Of a DNA stretch of 64,000 nt, positions 1-9,121 are shown piece after piece. A model generated the notes under the pieces. It did not search any database and was not told where the DNA came from. It saw only the letters and a list, made by a program, of their open reading frames with translations. Both the position numbers and the translations under genes were made by a program. Source of the DNA: Modestobacter sp. VKM Ac-2982. GTDB taxonomy: Bacteria > Actinomycetota > Actinomycetes > Mycobacteriales > Geodermatophilaceae. Each line of letters begins with the position of its first letter. The first letter of the stretch is position 1. The stretch is from NCBI RefSeq assembly GCF_026967935.1, contig NZ_JAPVBL010000002.1:512969-576968 (forward strand), given 5' to 3'.

Positions 1-34
1 CCCGCCTCACCTACCACCCCGCCTCACCTACCAC
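1..34. repeat. Two tandem 17-bp repeats at the window edge
   Basis: The unit CCCGCCTCACCTACCAC occurs twice in perfect tandem at 1-17 and 18-34. It begins at the first base, so the array may extend further upstream outside the window. No function can be assigned. Confidence 0.8.
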
Positions 35-389
35 CATGACACCGGCGGGTGGCGCCCAGGTCAGCGCGGCTCAGCGGTCTGCTTCCTATGGTGTCCGGGG
101 GCGGACTGGCTACATAGCCCAACGAATTTCCTCTGCAGCGCCATTTAGCCCGTATTCGGCAACGTTTCAGGTCAGTATGGATCTGTCTCACTTCCAGAGC
201 CCGCGCGGTTTGCCCCCGCCCGATTGGCGTCGGGTGGTGTCGTAGCGAATTGGCCGCAAGCCGCTCGGCGTCCATCCGACGGACGAAGCCGGCTCGGAAG
301 GTGAGGCGCGGCCTCAATTGCGCGAACGATTCGGTTCCTCCTCCGCATCGTTGTGACCTACCGTTGGCCAGCTCCACCACGGTTCACAG
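35..389. other. Intergenic stretch, no supported gene
   Basis: Open frames exist on both strands here but their translations are Arg/Pro-rich and show no recognisable domain, as expected for shadow frames in high-GC DNA. No tRNA or convincing promoter was seen. The region probably carries the promoter of the gene starting near 390. Confidence 0.5.
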
Positions 390-1109
390 GTGCGGGGCGG
401 AGCAGGGATCGGCGTCGTGACGGCGGGCCGTAGGGCGGGGGCAGCGGTGACCGGACAAAGATCAAAGACAACCGGGGCGAGAGAAGCCGGATCAGAGATC
501 CCGAGCGGAGGTCCGGATCTGGCGGCTCAGGCACCCGCCGGCCTCCGCCTGTTACTCGGCGGGGTAGTCGTCGCGTCGCTGGTGATCGTTGCGGTCATGC
601 TCGGCGGGTCGTTGTCCCAGATGACCCCGACCGCGGATGTCGAGAACGAGCAGGGGTCGAGGGCGGCAGACGGCGTCGGTGGCCACGAAGGCTCGACCCC
701 GGGGCTCCCGTCGCCGGACGGGGGCATCGACGGCGTTGCACCCGTGCCAGGCGAAGTCTCCGCACTGGAGACGGCGAACGGCGACTTGGGGCTGGAGGTG
801 CCGATCTCCTCTCCTGCGTGCGACGGCACCTGGATCGTCTTCCTGGGCGCGGCGATCGACGCCGCCACCTATGAGAGCGACATCAGCCGACTACTCGCCG
901 GCCAACCGGACGCGAAGTACCTGCTGACCGAGGGTGGCTGCTCCTCGATGCGGCAGCGGCTGCCTGACGGAAGCCTCATCTACTCGGCGTACATCGGCCC
1001 GTATCCCGACCAAGCTGCCGCGTGCGCGGCGAGGGCTGCGGTCGGCGGCGGCGCCTACGTAAAGCGGATGGACAACGTGACGTCGGCCGAGCAGCTATGG
1101 GAGTGCTGA
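390..1109 (+). CDS. Membrane-anchored protein with SPOR-like C-terminal domain
   Basis: The 239-residue product has a basic N-terminus, one hydrophobic segment at about residues 52-75, then a Gly/Pro/Asp-rich linker (about 80-130) and a folded C-terminal part of about 85 residues. That part (TWIVFLGAAIDAATYE through YSAYIGPYPDQAAACAAR) has the pattern of SPOR-type domains, which bind denuded peptidoglycan. Three Cys residues could form disulfides outside the cell. The GTG at 390 gives the longest frame; GTG codons at 417 and 447 are alternative starts. It lies just upstream of an exported amidase, which fits a cell-wall role. The SPOR assignment is inference from pattern only. Confidence 0.6.
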   Translation: MRGGAGIGVVTAGRRAGAAVTGQRSKTTGAREAGSEIPSGGPDLAAQAPAGLRLLLGGVVVASLVIVAVMLGGSLSQMTPTADVENEQGSRAADGVGGHEGSTPGLPSPDGGIDGVAPVPGEVSALETANGDLGLEVPISSPACDGTWIVFLGAAIDAATYESDISRLLAGQPDAKYLLTEGGCSSMRQRLPDGSLIYSAYIGPYPDQAAACAARAAVGGGAYVKRMDNVTSAEQLWEC

Positions 1110-1140
1110 ACCGCTCGGGAGCGGCTCGCGTGAGGTTCCA

Positions 1141-2193
1141 GTGAGCGAGGCTCCGAGGGGCCTGAGTCGGCGTGCGTTCATCCGGCGCTGCTCCGCGGCC
1201 GCTCTGGCGATTCCGCTGTCGTTCGCGCTGGCGGACGCGGCCGTGGCCGAGCCGCCTTCGCTCCCGGGTGTCGAGGTCCGCCCCCGGTCGGCGTGGGCGC
1301 AGGGCCTGCCAACCCCCGGGCCGCTCGAGCAGGAGCAACCAACCGACGTCCGCTTCCTGATCGTGCACCACTCCGCGTCGCCGAACGGCTATGCGCCGGG
1401 TGAGGTCCCGGCAGTGCTCCGCGGTTTCCACGCCTTTCACACAGGTCCGGACAAGGGCTGGTCGGACGTCGCGTACAACTTCTTCATCGACCGATACGGC
1501 GCCGTGTGGGAGGGCCGGGCCGGCAGCATTGCCGGGCCGATCAAGCCTGACGCGACGGGCGGCAGCCAGGGCTTCTCGCAGATCTGCTGCTTCATCGGTG
1601 ATCACACGGTCGAGCCGCCCACACTCGAGGCCCGCCAGGCGATGACGTTACTGCTGGCCGGGCTCGCCGACCGGTACGTCCTTGATCCGTTGGCGACGAC
1701 CACGTTCATTTCGCGCGGGTCCAATAGGTGGCCCGCCGGCACGTCGGTTAACACTCGCACGATCGCCGGCCACCGAGATATGTCCATGACTACTTGCCCG
1801 GGTGATGCGGCGTATCCGCTGGTCCGAGATGATTTTCCCGGCGACGTGGCCGCGATCCTGGCAACGCGCTCAGCCCAGAGCGCGAGCAGTCCACCGGAGC
1901 CGACGGCCGGGCCCCCGGTGCCGCCGACGGCCGACGGTGCACCGCCGAGTACCCCGTCATCGACCTCCGAGTCCCTGACCGCCGGCGGCGGCACCCCGGG
2001 GGAAGGGGAAGGTGTCCAGCCGATCGCCGTGGCGCTGGTCGCAGCCGGGGTTGTCGCGGCCGGTACGACGTTGGGCTTGGTGCAGCACGTCCGGCACCGG
2101 CAGGCGTCGGTCAAGAAGGTCGAGGGCACCGTCTCGGGCACCCGGCCGACTCCGGGTTCGGACGACGCCGGCAATGGGCCGGGTGGCCCCTGA
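1141..2193 (+). CDS. Tat-exported PGRP-type N-acetylmuramoyl-L-alanine amidase
   Basis: The 350-residue protein starts with a twin-arginine signal (SRRAF at 9-13 followed by a hydrophobic stretch ending near ADAAVA). The central domain is an amidase_2/PGRP zinc hydrolase that cleaves the lactoyl-L-Ala bond of peptidoglycan. Likely zinc ligands are H76 in IVHHSAS, H211 in AGHRD and C219 in TTCPGD. A Pro/Ser/Thr-rich linker and a C-terminal hydrophobic segment (about 290-312) with a short basic tail suggest it stays attached to the membrane after export. It starts with GTG at 1141, 31 bases after the SPOR-like gene, so the two may be one transcript. Confidence 0.85.
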   Translation: MSEAPRGLSRRAFIRRCSAAALAIPLSFALADAAVAEPPSLPGVEVRPRSAWAQGLPTPGPLEQEQPTDVRFLIVHHSASPNGYAPGEVPAVLRGFHAFHTGPDKGWSDVAYNFFIDRYGAVWEGRAGSIAGPIKPDATGGSQGFSQICCFIGDHTVEPPTLEARQAMTLLLAGLADRYVLDPLATTTFISRGSNRWPAGTSVNTRTIAGHRDMSMTTCPGDAAYPLVRDDFPGDVAAILATRSAQSASSPPEPTAGPPVPPTADGAPPSTPSSTSESLTAGGGTPGEGEGVQPIAVALVAAGVVAAGTTLGLVQHVRHRQASVKKVEGTVSGTRPTPGSDDAGNGPGGP

Positions 2194-2685
2194 CGACCGG
2201 GGGCTGAGACTGCCGGCGCGGCCTCGGCCAAAAGGGGCCCGTCCATCGGGAGCACCAAGCCGTCGTCGACGCGACTACCGTCGCGCCGTCCAGCTGGTGT
2301 TCATCGGCTCGGTGGCTGCGCACGGCGTCGGCCGATCTACGACCAGCTCCCGTTCCGAGACGGCTTCACATCGATGAATGCCTAACGCTATTGACAGGCC
2401 CCTAGCCAGGCGATGGACTGTGCCGCCCCGGGAACGATTCCGGGATGAACGGGGGGAGGGTGCGGGATAACGCTGTGTTCGCGCGCACGCTCTCCGCAGC
2501 CGACGACTCAAGTGTGTGCACCTGCTCGCATCCGGGGGGGAGTCATCGAGTGCTGACGCAGTCTTGGCTTGCTCCGCCTCCCGTCGGCACAGCCAGCATC
2601 TCCACGGGCTAAACGACCGCGCCCCGAGAGGTCGCAGCCGCAGATGTACCGGACTCCTCTTTCACGCGGACGCATCGAGGCAGGT
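2194..2685. promoter_or_regulatory. Upstream region of the Hsp70/GTPase cluster
   Basis: No gene is supported in these 492 bases. A perfect TTGACA at 2391-2396 is followed 17 bases later by TGGACT (2414-2419), a weak -10 element, making this a possible sigma-70-type promoter for the long cluster. A single ACTCAAG at 2505 resembles half of the HspR operator (HAIR) but the opposing half-site is absent, so heat-shock control by HspR is not supported. Confidence 0.3.
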
Positions 2686-3567
2686 ATGACTGAATACACC
2701 GTTCGCGCCGACGCCGCGCAGATCGAGCCGGACGAGGCGCTGGCAGCCGCCGCGCGCGCGTCAGTTCACGACAGCGGAGCCGTGGCCCCAGTCGGGCGCG
2801 AAGCGGCACCGAGCGAGACCCTGGACGGCTCCACCTCACCAGCAGGTGAGCCCCGACAGGCTTTCGCACTGAGCCTCGAGGCTCAGACGGCGGAACTGCG
2901 TGATCTGCGCCTTCAGGTGCAGCGATTCCACGACCGCTCGCGGGCGCAGGAGGACGTCATCGAGCGCATGCAGACGCGGATCGAGAATCTGCAGGCGGAC
3001 CAAGTGCGTGCGCTGCTAGGGCCGGTGGCGACCGAGTTGGCGACCCTGCACGGGGAGCTGTCCGAGATCGCCTCGCGCGACCCCGACACCCTGACCGTGG
3101 AGCGGGTCACCAAGGAGATTGCCTTGCTGGTCCAGCGCGTCGAGTCCGGCCTGGAACTGCTCGGCATGGAGCCGGTCGGCGCGGCACCCGGCGTCACGTT
3201 CGACCGACGGTGGCACAGCGCCACGGGGCGCGTGCCGACCGACGACCCCGACCGGGACCAGACGATTGCATCGGTGGTGAGACAGGGGTTCGGCGCCGAG
3301 GGCGCCGCCCGGGCCACCGTCATGGCACGCGTCGCCGTCTACCAGTACGACCCGCAACTCGCCGCGCCGCAGGACAGCCGGCCGGACCCCGCTGCCGACG
3401 GCCCCGCTCCGCCCGTCGAGTCCCCGTTCGCCGAGTCCCTGCCCGTCGAGCAGGCGGCCGTTGTTGCCCCGCCAGAGACCGTCGACGTGGCCGCGCCATC
3501 CCGGCCGGCGCCCAGTCCCCCCGACGTCCCTCGTCCGCCCACACCGCCCGGTTACGACGAAAGCTGA
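2686..3567 (+). CDS. GrpE-like nucleotide exchange factor
   Basis: The ATG at 2686 begins MTEYTVRADAAQ; the frame is open further upstream but that part is Arg/Pro-rich and unlikely to be translated. In the 293-residue product, residues about 60-110 form a coiled helix (LRLQVQRFHDRSRAQEDVIERM split across heptads) and residues about 115-220 fit the GrpE helical/beta-wing pattern, with an LLGMEPV segment and a GFGAEG motif near the end of the wing. The last 70 residues are Pro/Ala-rich. GrpE releases ADP from Hsp70, and an Hsp70 gene follows after 7 bases, which supports the call. It is probably specific to this cluster rather than the housekeeping copy. Confidence 0.7.
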   Translation: MTEYTVRADAAQIEPDEALAAAARASVHDSGAVAPVGREAAPSETLDGSTSPAGEPRQAFALSLEAQTAELRDLRLQVQRFHDRSRAQEDVIERMQTRIENLQADQVRALLGPVATELATLHGELSEIASRDPDTLTVERVTKEIALLVQRVESGLELLGMEPVGAAPGVTFDRRWHSATGRVPTDDPDRDQTIASVVRQGFGAEGAARATVMARVAVYQYDPQLAAPQDSRPDPAADGPAPPVESPFAESLPVEQAAVVAPPETVDVAAPSRPAPSPPDVPRPPTPPGYDES

Positions 3568-3574
3568 GCAGAGC

Positions 3575-5194
3575 ATGAGCAATCCCGTCTTCGGCATCGA
3601 CCTCGGCACCACCTACTCGGCGATCGCCTACATCAACGACTACGGCCGGCCCGAGGTCATCCGGAACAGCGAGGGTGCCGAGACGACCCCGTCGGTCGTC
3701 TTCTTCGAGAGCGAGTCGAACTACGTGGTCGGCAAGGAGGCGAAGAACGGTGCTCTCGTCTATCGCGACCAGACCGTCTCGCTGATCAAGCGACAAATGG
3801 GCACGGCGACGAAGCTCGAGTTCTTCGGGCAGCCGTTCTTCCCCGAGACCGTCTCCGCGCTCATCCTCAAGGACCTGGTCGCCGGGGCACGCGACATCAC
3901 GGGGATCGACACCAACGACGTGGTCATCACGGTGCCGGCCTACTTCGGTCTCGCCGAGAAGGAGGCCACCCGCCAGGCCGGGGAGATCGCCGGGCTGAAC
4001 GTCGTCGGCATCATCACCGAGCCGGTCGCCGCCGCGCTCTCGGCGGGCCTGCGGCACGAGGAGAGCAAGTCGCTGCTCGTGTACGACCTCGGTGGCGGGA
4101 CGTTCGACTGCACGATCATGCGGGTCTCGCCCGAGGGCGTGGAGGTGCTGGTGACCGACGGCAACCGGCTGCTCGGCGGCGCCGACTGGGACTCTGTGCT
4201 CTTCGACGTGGTGGCCGAGAAGTTCAAGGTCCAGGCCGGCCTGGACGAGGACCCGGTGGACGACGAGGACTTCGCGCAGCGCCTGATCACCGAGGTGGAG
4301 GCCTGCAAGATGACGCTGAGCCGCAAGGAGAAGGCCAGCATCAAGTGCAGCTTCGGCAGCGCGATCGAGATGGTCGAGGTCACCCGCGCCGAGTTCGAGG
4401 CGGCGACCCGACACCTGGTGGATCAGACGCTGGAGATCGTCGCCCGCGCGATGGAGGCGGCGCAGGAGAAGAGCCCCGGCCTTGGCTACGACGAGGTGCT
4501 GCTCGTCGGCGGATCCGCGCGCATGCCGATGATCGAGGCCTCGTTGCGGGAGCGGTTCGGCTGGTCGCTGACCAAGACGGAGTTCGACCTCGCGGTAGCC
4601 AAGGGCGCGGCCATCTACGGCCAGGGCGCGGCCGACTGGGTCGACTCGATCCCGGCGCGCGGTTCCGCCACGTCGCCGGAGGCGGCGGTCGCCCAGGACG
4701 ACGCCCAGGGGCGGCCGCTGATGATCGGCGGGCGGAAGATGACCATCGCCAACGTGCTGTCCCGCAGCATCGGCGTGCAGTTCGTCCGTGACGGCGCGAA
4801 CGGCCAGGTGGAGGAGTACATCGGCTTCCTGGCGCATGCCCAGGACTCGCTGCCGCTGGACATCCGCGAGACGCCGGTGACCTACAGCGACGACACCACA
4901 GAGCTGATGATCCGCATCTTCGAGCAGAGCGGGGAGAAGGAATCCGACGTCGTCGCGGACAACCGGGAGATCACGCCGGACTCCGGGGCCACCTTCACCG
5001 GCCTGCCACGGCTGCCGAAGGGGTCACCCGTCGAGGTGAACCTGGCGATCGATGCCGAGGGCCTGGCGACCCTCTCGGCGGTCGAACCGCGCAGCGGCCA
5101 GCAATTGACGGTCACCGCAACCCTGTCGGTCATGCAGAAGGAGCAACTCGAGGCGGCCACGAAGATCGTCGCGGGCATGCAGCGAGCCGAGTGA
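3575..5194 (+). CDS. Hsp70-family chaperone, first copy
   Basis: The ATG at 3575 begins MSNPVFGIDLGTTYS. The 539-residue protein has the actin-like ATPase motifs: phosphate-1 (GIDLGTTYS), phosphate-2 (VYDLGGGTFD) and the adenosine motif (LLVGGSARMPM). A beta-type substrate-binding region follows (about 400-525), but the protein stops before the helical lid found in DnaK (about 610-640 residues). Lid-less Hsp70s are known in bacterial accessory clusters. It follows a GrpE-like gene and the next gene starts one base after its stop region, so it is probably translated with the cluster. A second Hsp70 lies at 18145. Confidence 0.92.
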   Translation: MSNPVFGIDLGTTYSAIAYINDYGRPEVIRNSEGAETTPSVVFFESESNYVVGKEAKNGALVYRDQTVSLIKRQMGTATKLEFFGQPFFPETVSALILKDLVAGARDITGIDTNDVVITVPAYFGLAEKEATRQAGEIAGLNVVGIITEPVAAALSAGLRHEESKSLLVYDLGGGTFDCTIMRVSPEGVEVLVTDGNRLLGGADWDSVLFDVVAEKFKVQAGLDEDPVDDEDFAQRLITEVEACKMTLSRKEKASIKCSFGSAIEMVEVTRAEFEAATRHLVDQTLEIVARAMEAAQEKSPGLGYDEVLLVGGSARMPMIEASLRERFGWSLTKTEFDLAVAKGAAIYGQGAADWVDSIPARGSATSPEAAVAQDDAQGRPLMIGGRKMTIANVLSRSIGVQFVRDGANGQVEEYIGFLAHAQDSLPLDIRETPVTYSDDTTELMIRIFEQSGEKESDVVADNREITPDSGATFTGLPRLPKGSPVEVNLAIDAEGLATLSAVEPRSGQQLTVTATLSVMQKEQLEAATKIVAGMQRAE

Positions 5195-5195
5195 C

Positions 5196-7916
5196 ATGGC
5201 CTTCTCCCCTGAGGATGCCGCGGAGTACCGCAAGCGTGTCTTGACGCCCTTCAAGAACCAGCGTCTCCCCGAGCTCCAGGCCGGCCTCCGGGAGCTGAAG
5301 AACGACCCGAAGGTCAAGGTCCCATCAGCGCTGGACATCGTCGACCTCTACGACGTCTTCACGGTCGGTTCGGACGCGGCGGCGGCCGCACAGGTCGCCG
5401 GTGTGTCCGACGTCTTCAACAAGAGCCATACGAACAAGAGCTTCAACAAGATTGGCCCCACGCTGACCGACCTGCACCAGTTGCTGGCCGAGCGCAACCC
5501 CGATCTGAGCACCGCCGCCTTCTGGCAGGCGCGGCTCGGTGAACGATCTTCCCGCGGCCGTCAGCGGCTGACCGAGTTTGTGGAGGTGGTCAGAGCCGAG
5601 GCGGGGGTGCTCGGGCTCGTCACGAAGCCCAAGCTCGAAGAGCTGGCCCGAGGGGTCGGGATCGGCGGGTCCGTACCGCTGGAGGAGATCGAGGCGGCCG
5701 TGCAGGCGGCCGGCATCGACGTCGTCGCGCCAGTGACGCCGCCGCCGACGGCGGTGCCGGCGGCAGTGCTCAAGGAGCTCGGCACCACCTCGTGCGCCAG
5801 CATCGTCGATGCGATCTTCCTGCAGGCGCCGCCGGCCGGCTTCCGGGTGCTCGACGGGTTCGCCGGCGCGGGCGGCGAGCGGCTCTCCCTGGCCATGGTG
5901 GTGGCCAGCCGGGAGATCACCGAGAAGCGTTCGTCCAACGACAACGAGAACGGCGCGATCAAGAAAGCACTGGGCGTCCTCGGCGCACTGTCGGACGACC
6001 GCACCCTCGAGCAAGTCGTTCAGGCGTGGTTCATCGAGGTTGGCCGGCAGGCCGCGCAGATCGAGCCGGCGCTGGCCCTCGCACTGAAGCGCCTGACCGA
6101 CACCCGCCTCGACAGGCGCGACGCGGCGCGGATCCTCACGCTCTTCGCCGGCGGTCAGAGCAAGGCGGGGTTCCCCGAAGTCCAGCAGCGGGTGGCCGCC
6201 GGAGAGCTCAAGGACGCCCGGCGACTGTTCGAAGCGCTGTGCGACGCGGCCGGCGGCTCGGTCACCGACGTGCGTACCGAGGCGCAGAAGACGCTGGAAG
6301 GGGCCGAGCGGCGGGTCGCCGAGTTGCGCACCCGCGCGCAGACGGCGGTCGAGACCGGCGATCTCGCGACCGCGGCGCAGGCACTCAACGAGGCCCTCAC
6401 CATCTGCACGGACGACGATTCCCTCGCGGAGATGCAGGCCGCGCTGCCCCCGGCCGCCCCCCTGAACCTCGTCGTGACGACCGCTGAGGACGGCCGGACC
6501 GTGCAGGTCACGTGGGAGCCAGGCTTCGGCAGCACGGCTGACGTGCACTACGTCGTCGTGTGCCGGGCCGGAACCGCACCCAAGAACGCGCACGACGGCA
6601 CCGTCGTCGCCAAGGACGTCGCTGCCACCCGGTTCGACCACCGCAGCCCTGAGCTGGCCACGCAGCTGTACTACGGCGTTGCCGCGACACGAGGAGCCGG
6701 GTTCTCGCCGGTTGTGTCCCGGACGATCACGGTGCTGCCGCCGGTGCGCGATGTCCGGGTCGACGCCGACCCGGACAGCGTCGCCCTCAGCTGGAATCCG
6801 CCGGCCGGGGCACGCGCCGTGCGCGTCGTGCAGGTCGGCCCCGACGGACGGCAGACCGAGCTGAAGCCCAACTCCCACGGCTCGGTGTCATCGGTGGGGC
6901 TGACGACCGGGGCCACCTACACATACCTGCTCACGGCGCTGTACGCGACGGCCGCCGGTGAGCTGGCCGCCCAGCCGTGCCGGGTCACCGGCACGCCGCG
7001 GGGTCAGGTGAAACCGGTGCCGTTCGTCAACGTCCGCCTGCGGTCGGCGAGCTCGGGGGACACGGAGCTCGAGGTCACCTGGGCGCCGGTGACGGGGTTC
7101 GACGTCGAGATTTGGCACACCGCCGGCAAGCCACGCTGGTCCTACGGCTCCCGCGTCCCGATGGACGAGATCGCCGCGGAGGCGGTGCGGTTGACCGGCG
7201 CCTCCGCCGGAGGCGGCCGACGCGAGGGCGTGCGAGGCGTGGTCGCGCCGGGACTGCGCCACTACGTCGCCGTAACGCGTGACGGCGACAGCGGGGTGAT
7301 CGGTCAGAGCAACGAAGTCGGGGTCTGCCCCCGGCTCAGCGACGTGACGGCGGAGCGCTTCCACGACGTGGTGCTCCTCAGCTGGCCCTGGCCCGGTGAG
7401 GCGTTCGACGTCCAGGCCTCCTGGGAGGGCCCGCGGCCCGGCGAGCGGCGCATCAGCCGCCCGCAGTACGCCGCCGAGGGTGGCCTGCGGATCGCCACGG
7501 GGACCGGTCGCACCCGCGTCCGGTTGCAGACGGTGCCCGCTTCGGGTGAGGAGATCTGGTCGTCCCCCGAGACGGTCGTGGAGGTCGACGGTGCGGCGCC
7601 CGGCGTGCGCTACACGACCTCCTGGCACAAGCGGCTCCTGCGTCCGCCGGGCGCGGTCACCTTGACGTTCGCGTGCGAGGAACGGCCGTCGGCCGTGCCC
7701 GTCGTGGTGGTCGGGCAGGCCGGGCAGATCATGCCGTACGCGAAGGACAGCGGCGTCGTGCTGGCCGAGGAGACGCTGGACCTCTCCACCGGGACGGCGT
7801 CGCTGACCGTCGAGCTCCGGGGACTCGGCCCCGCCTTCTGGGTGCGGGCGTTCTCGCAGCGCCCCTCCGAGCACCGACTCATCGACCCCCCGACCCGAGA
7901 CCTGCGAGGAGCCTGA
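5196..7916 (+). CDS. Large protein with helical N-terminal half and FN3-like repeats
   Basis: The 906-residue product starts at ATG 5196, two bases after the Hsp70 stop. Residues 1-420 are mostly helical with no family I recognise; a stretch near 365-420 (QKTLEGAERRVAEL, ALNEALTICTDD) looks like a short TPR or coiled region. Residues about 425-870 contain four or five beta-sandwich units with the FN3 signature (VTWEP, VALSWNPP, LEVTWAP, VLLSWPWP). FN3 units usually bind proteins or glycans. No signal peptide or membrane segment is seen, so it is likely cytoplasmic. Its place between Hsp70 and the GTPases suggests a scaffold or sensor role in the same system; this is inference. Confidence 0.7.
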   Translation: MAFSPEDAAEYRKRVLTPFKNQRLPELQAGLRELKNDPKVKVPSALDIVDLYDVFTVGSDAAAAAQVAGVSDVFNKSHTNKSFNKIGPTLTDLHQLLAERNPDLSTAAFWQARLGERSSRGRQRLTEFVEVVRAEAGVLGLVTKPKLEELARGVGIGGSVPLEEIEAAVQAAGIDVVAPVTPPPTAVPAAVLKELGTTSCASIVDAIFLQAPPAGFRVLDGFAGAGGERLSLAMVVASREITEKRSSNDNENGAIKKALGVLGALSDDRTLEQVVQAWFIEVGRQAAQIEPALALALKRLTDTRLDRRDAARILTLFAGGQSKAGFPEVQQRVAAGELKDARRLFEALCDAAGGSVTDVRTEAQKTLEGAERRVAELRTRAQTAVETGDLATAAQALNEALTICTDDDSLAEMQAALPPAAPLNLVVTTAEDGRTVQVTWEPGFGSTADVHYVVVCRAGTAPKNAHDGTVVAKDVAATRFDHRSPELATQLYYGVAATRGAGFSPVVSRTITVLPPVRDVRVDADPDSVALSWNPPAGARAVRVVQVGPDGRQTELKPNSHGSVSSVGLTTGATYTYLLTALYATAAGELAAQPCRVTGTPRGQVKPVPFVNVRLRSASSGDTELEVTWAPVTGFDVEIWHTAGKPRWSYGSRVPMDEIAAEAVRLTGASAGGGRREGVRGVVAPGLRHYVAVTRDGDSGVIGQSNEVGVCPRLSDVTAERFHDVVLLSWPWPGEAFDVQASWEGPRPGERRISRPQYAAEGGLRIATGTGRTRVRLQTVPASGEEIWSSPETVVEVDGAAPGVRYTTSWHKRLLRPPGAVTLTFACEERPSAVPVVVVGQAGQIMPYAKDSGVVLAEETLDLSTGTASLTVELRGLGPAFWVRAFSQRPSEHRLIDPPTRDLRGA

Positions 7917-9115
7917 TGCTCAACGGCAAGCGGCTGGCCCCCTGCCCCTACTGCTACGAGGGGGTGGACACCGCGATGCCGGCCTTCCGTTGCACCGGGC
8001 GCCCCGCCCCCGGTCGCAACCCGTGCGAGAAGCAGCAGGACGACGTCCGCGTGAAAGTCCTCGACGACGCGACGCCGGTGTTCCCGGCGTTCCGGCCGGA
8101 CCGCGGACGGCGGATCGGCCCGGAGGTGGAGGCAGAGTGCCCGCACTGCTTCGGGCGGACCGGCATCCGGCTCTGCCCGAACTGCCACTCGATCCTGCCG
8201 GCCAACTTCACCGCCAGCAGCCCGATGTTCGGACTCGTCGGCGTTCGTGGCAGCGGCAAGACCGTGCTGCTCTCGGTGCTCTCCAAGGAGCTGACCAGCA
8301 GCGTCGCCCGTCGCTTCGGGGCCTCGATCGACACCGTGGGCAGCTCGGCGCTGCTCGCCCGCCTCGACGGATACCGGAAGGACCTGGCGCCCGGGGGCAG
8401 CGGGATCCTTCCTCCGCAGACCGCGGCGTTCCGCAAGGCGGAGACGGTGCCGGCGGTGTTCGAGTGGCAGATGACGAAGCAGCGCTGGGGGCTCGGGGCC
8501 GGGACGGCCTCGACGATCCTGTCGTTCTACGACACCTCCGGTGAGGATCTGAGCACCCTCGACAAGGCCCGGGAGCAGCACTACCTGGCGGCGACCGACG
8601 GGCTGATCCTGCTGCTCGACCCGTTCGGCCTGCCCGCCAACCGTGATTCCGCGCTGGCCCGCGGCGTGGATCCCAAGAACCTGACCGACACGCCAATGCA
8701 AGTGCTCACGGCGGTCACCGGGATGCTCCGCGAGGCGGACCGGCTCGGACCCAGCAAGAAGATTAAGCGCCCGTTGGCCATCGTCCTCGCCAAGATCGAC
8801 GCCTTCTTCTCCGAGGTGGGGCCCGACGACCCGATCCGCAAGCAGCCGGCCGGCCGTCCGGTGTTCGACGAGCAGGAATCCCTGGACCTGCATCACCACG
8901 TCGAGGCGCTGGTCGACCGGTGGGGCGGTGACGATCTGCTGCGCCACCTGCAGCACAACTACAAGAACTACCGGTTCTTCGTCGCCTCGGCGCTGGGCGC
9001 CGAGCCGCAGTACGCGTCCGGCCGGGTCGACAGCAAGGGCCTGCGCCCGCACCGGGTGGCCGAGCCGCTGCTGTGGCTCATGGCCGACCGCGGCTTCCTG
9101 TCCAAGGAGAAGTGA
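7916..9115 (+). CDS. Soluble P-loop GTPase with N-terminal zinc ribbons
   Basis: The start ATG at 7916 overlaps the previous TGA and has a GAGGAG ribosome site. The 399-residue protein begins with Cys pairs (CPYC at 10-13, CPHC at 75-78, CPNC at 87-90) that should bind zinc. A GTPase core follows: Walker A GVRGSGKT (109-116), a DTSG switch-II motif (206-209) and AKID (292-295) matching the NKxD base-recognition motif. This arrangement fits the bacterial TRAFAC-like GTPases found with GAP1-type proteins in predicted conflict systems. No membrane segment is seen, in contrast to the partner GTPase at 11545. Substrate and effector are unknown. Confidence 0.8.
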   Translation: MLNGKRLAPCPYCYEGVDTAMPAFRCTGRPAPGRNPCEKQQDDVRVKVLDDATPVFPAFRPDRGRRIGPEVEAECPHCFGRTGIRLCPNCHSILPANFTASSPMFGLVGVRGSGKTVLLSVLSKELTSSVARRFGASIDTVGSSALLARLDGYRKDLAPGGSGILPPQTAAFRKAETVPAVFEWQMTKQRWGLGAGTASTILSFYDTSGEDLSTLDKAREQHYLAATDGLILLLDPFGLPANRDSALARGVDPKNLTDTPMQVLTAVTGMLREADRLGPSKKIKRPLAIVLAKIDAFFSEVGPDDPIRKQPAGRPVFDEQESLDLHHHVEALVDRWGGDDLLRHLQHNYKNYRFFVASALGAEPQYASGRVDSKGLRPHRVAEPLLWLMADRGFLSKEK

Positions 9116-9121
9116 CCCGGC

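Noticed and set aside
24-380. Open frame on the minus strand near the left edge
   Set aside because: Arg- and Gly-rich translation with no domain, typical of a shadow frame in high-GC DNA.
2505-2511. Half-site of an HspR (HAIR) operator
   Set aside because: Only ACTCAAG is present; the opposing CTTGAGT at the right spacing is missing.
3320-4837. Long minus-strand frame opposite the first Hsp70
   Set aside because: It is antisense to a clearly coding Hsp70 and reads as repetitive Arg/Leu/Gly sequence.
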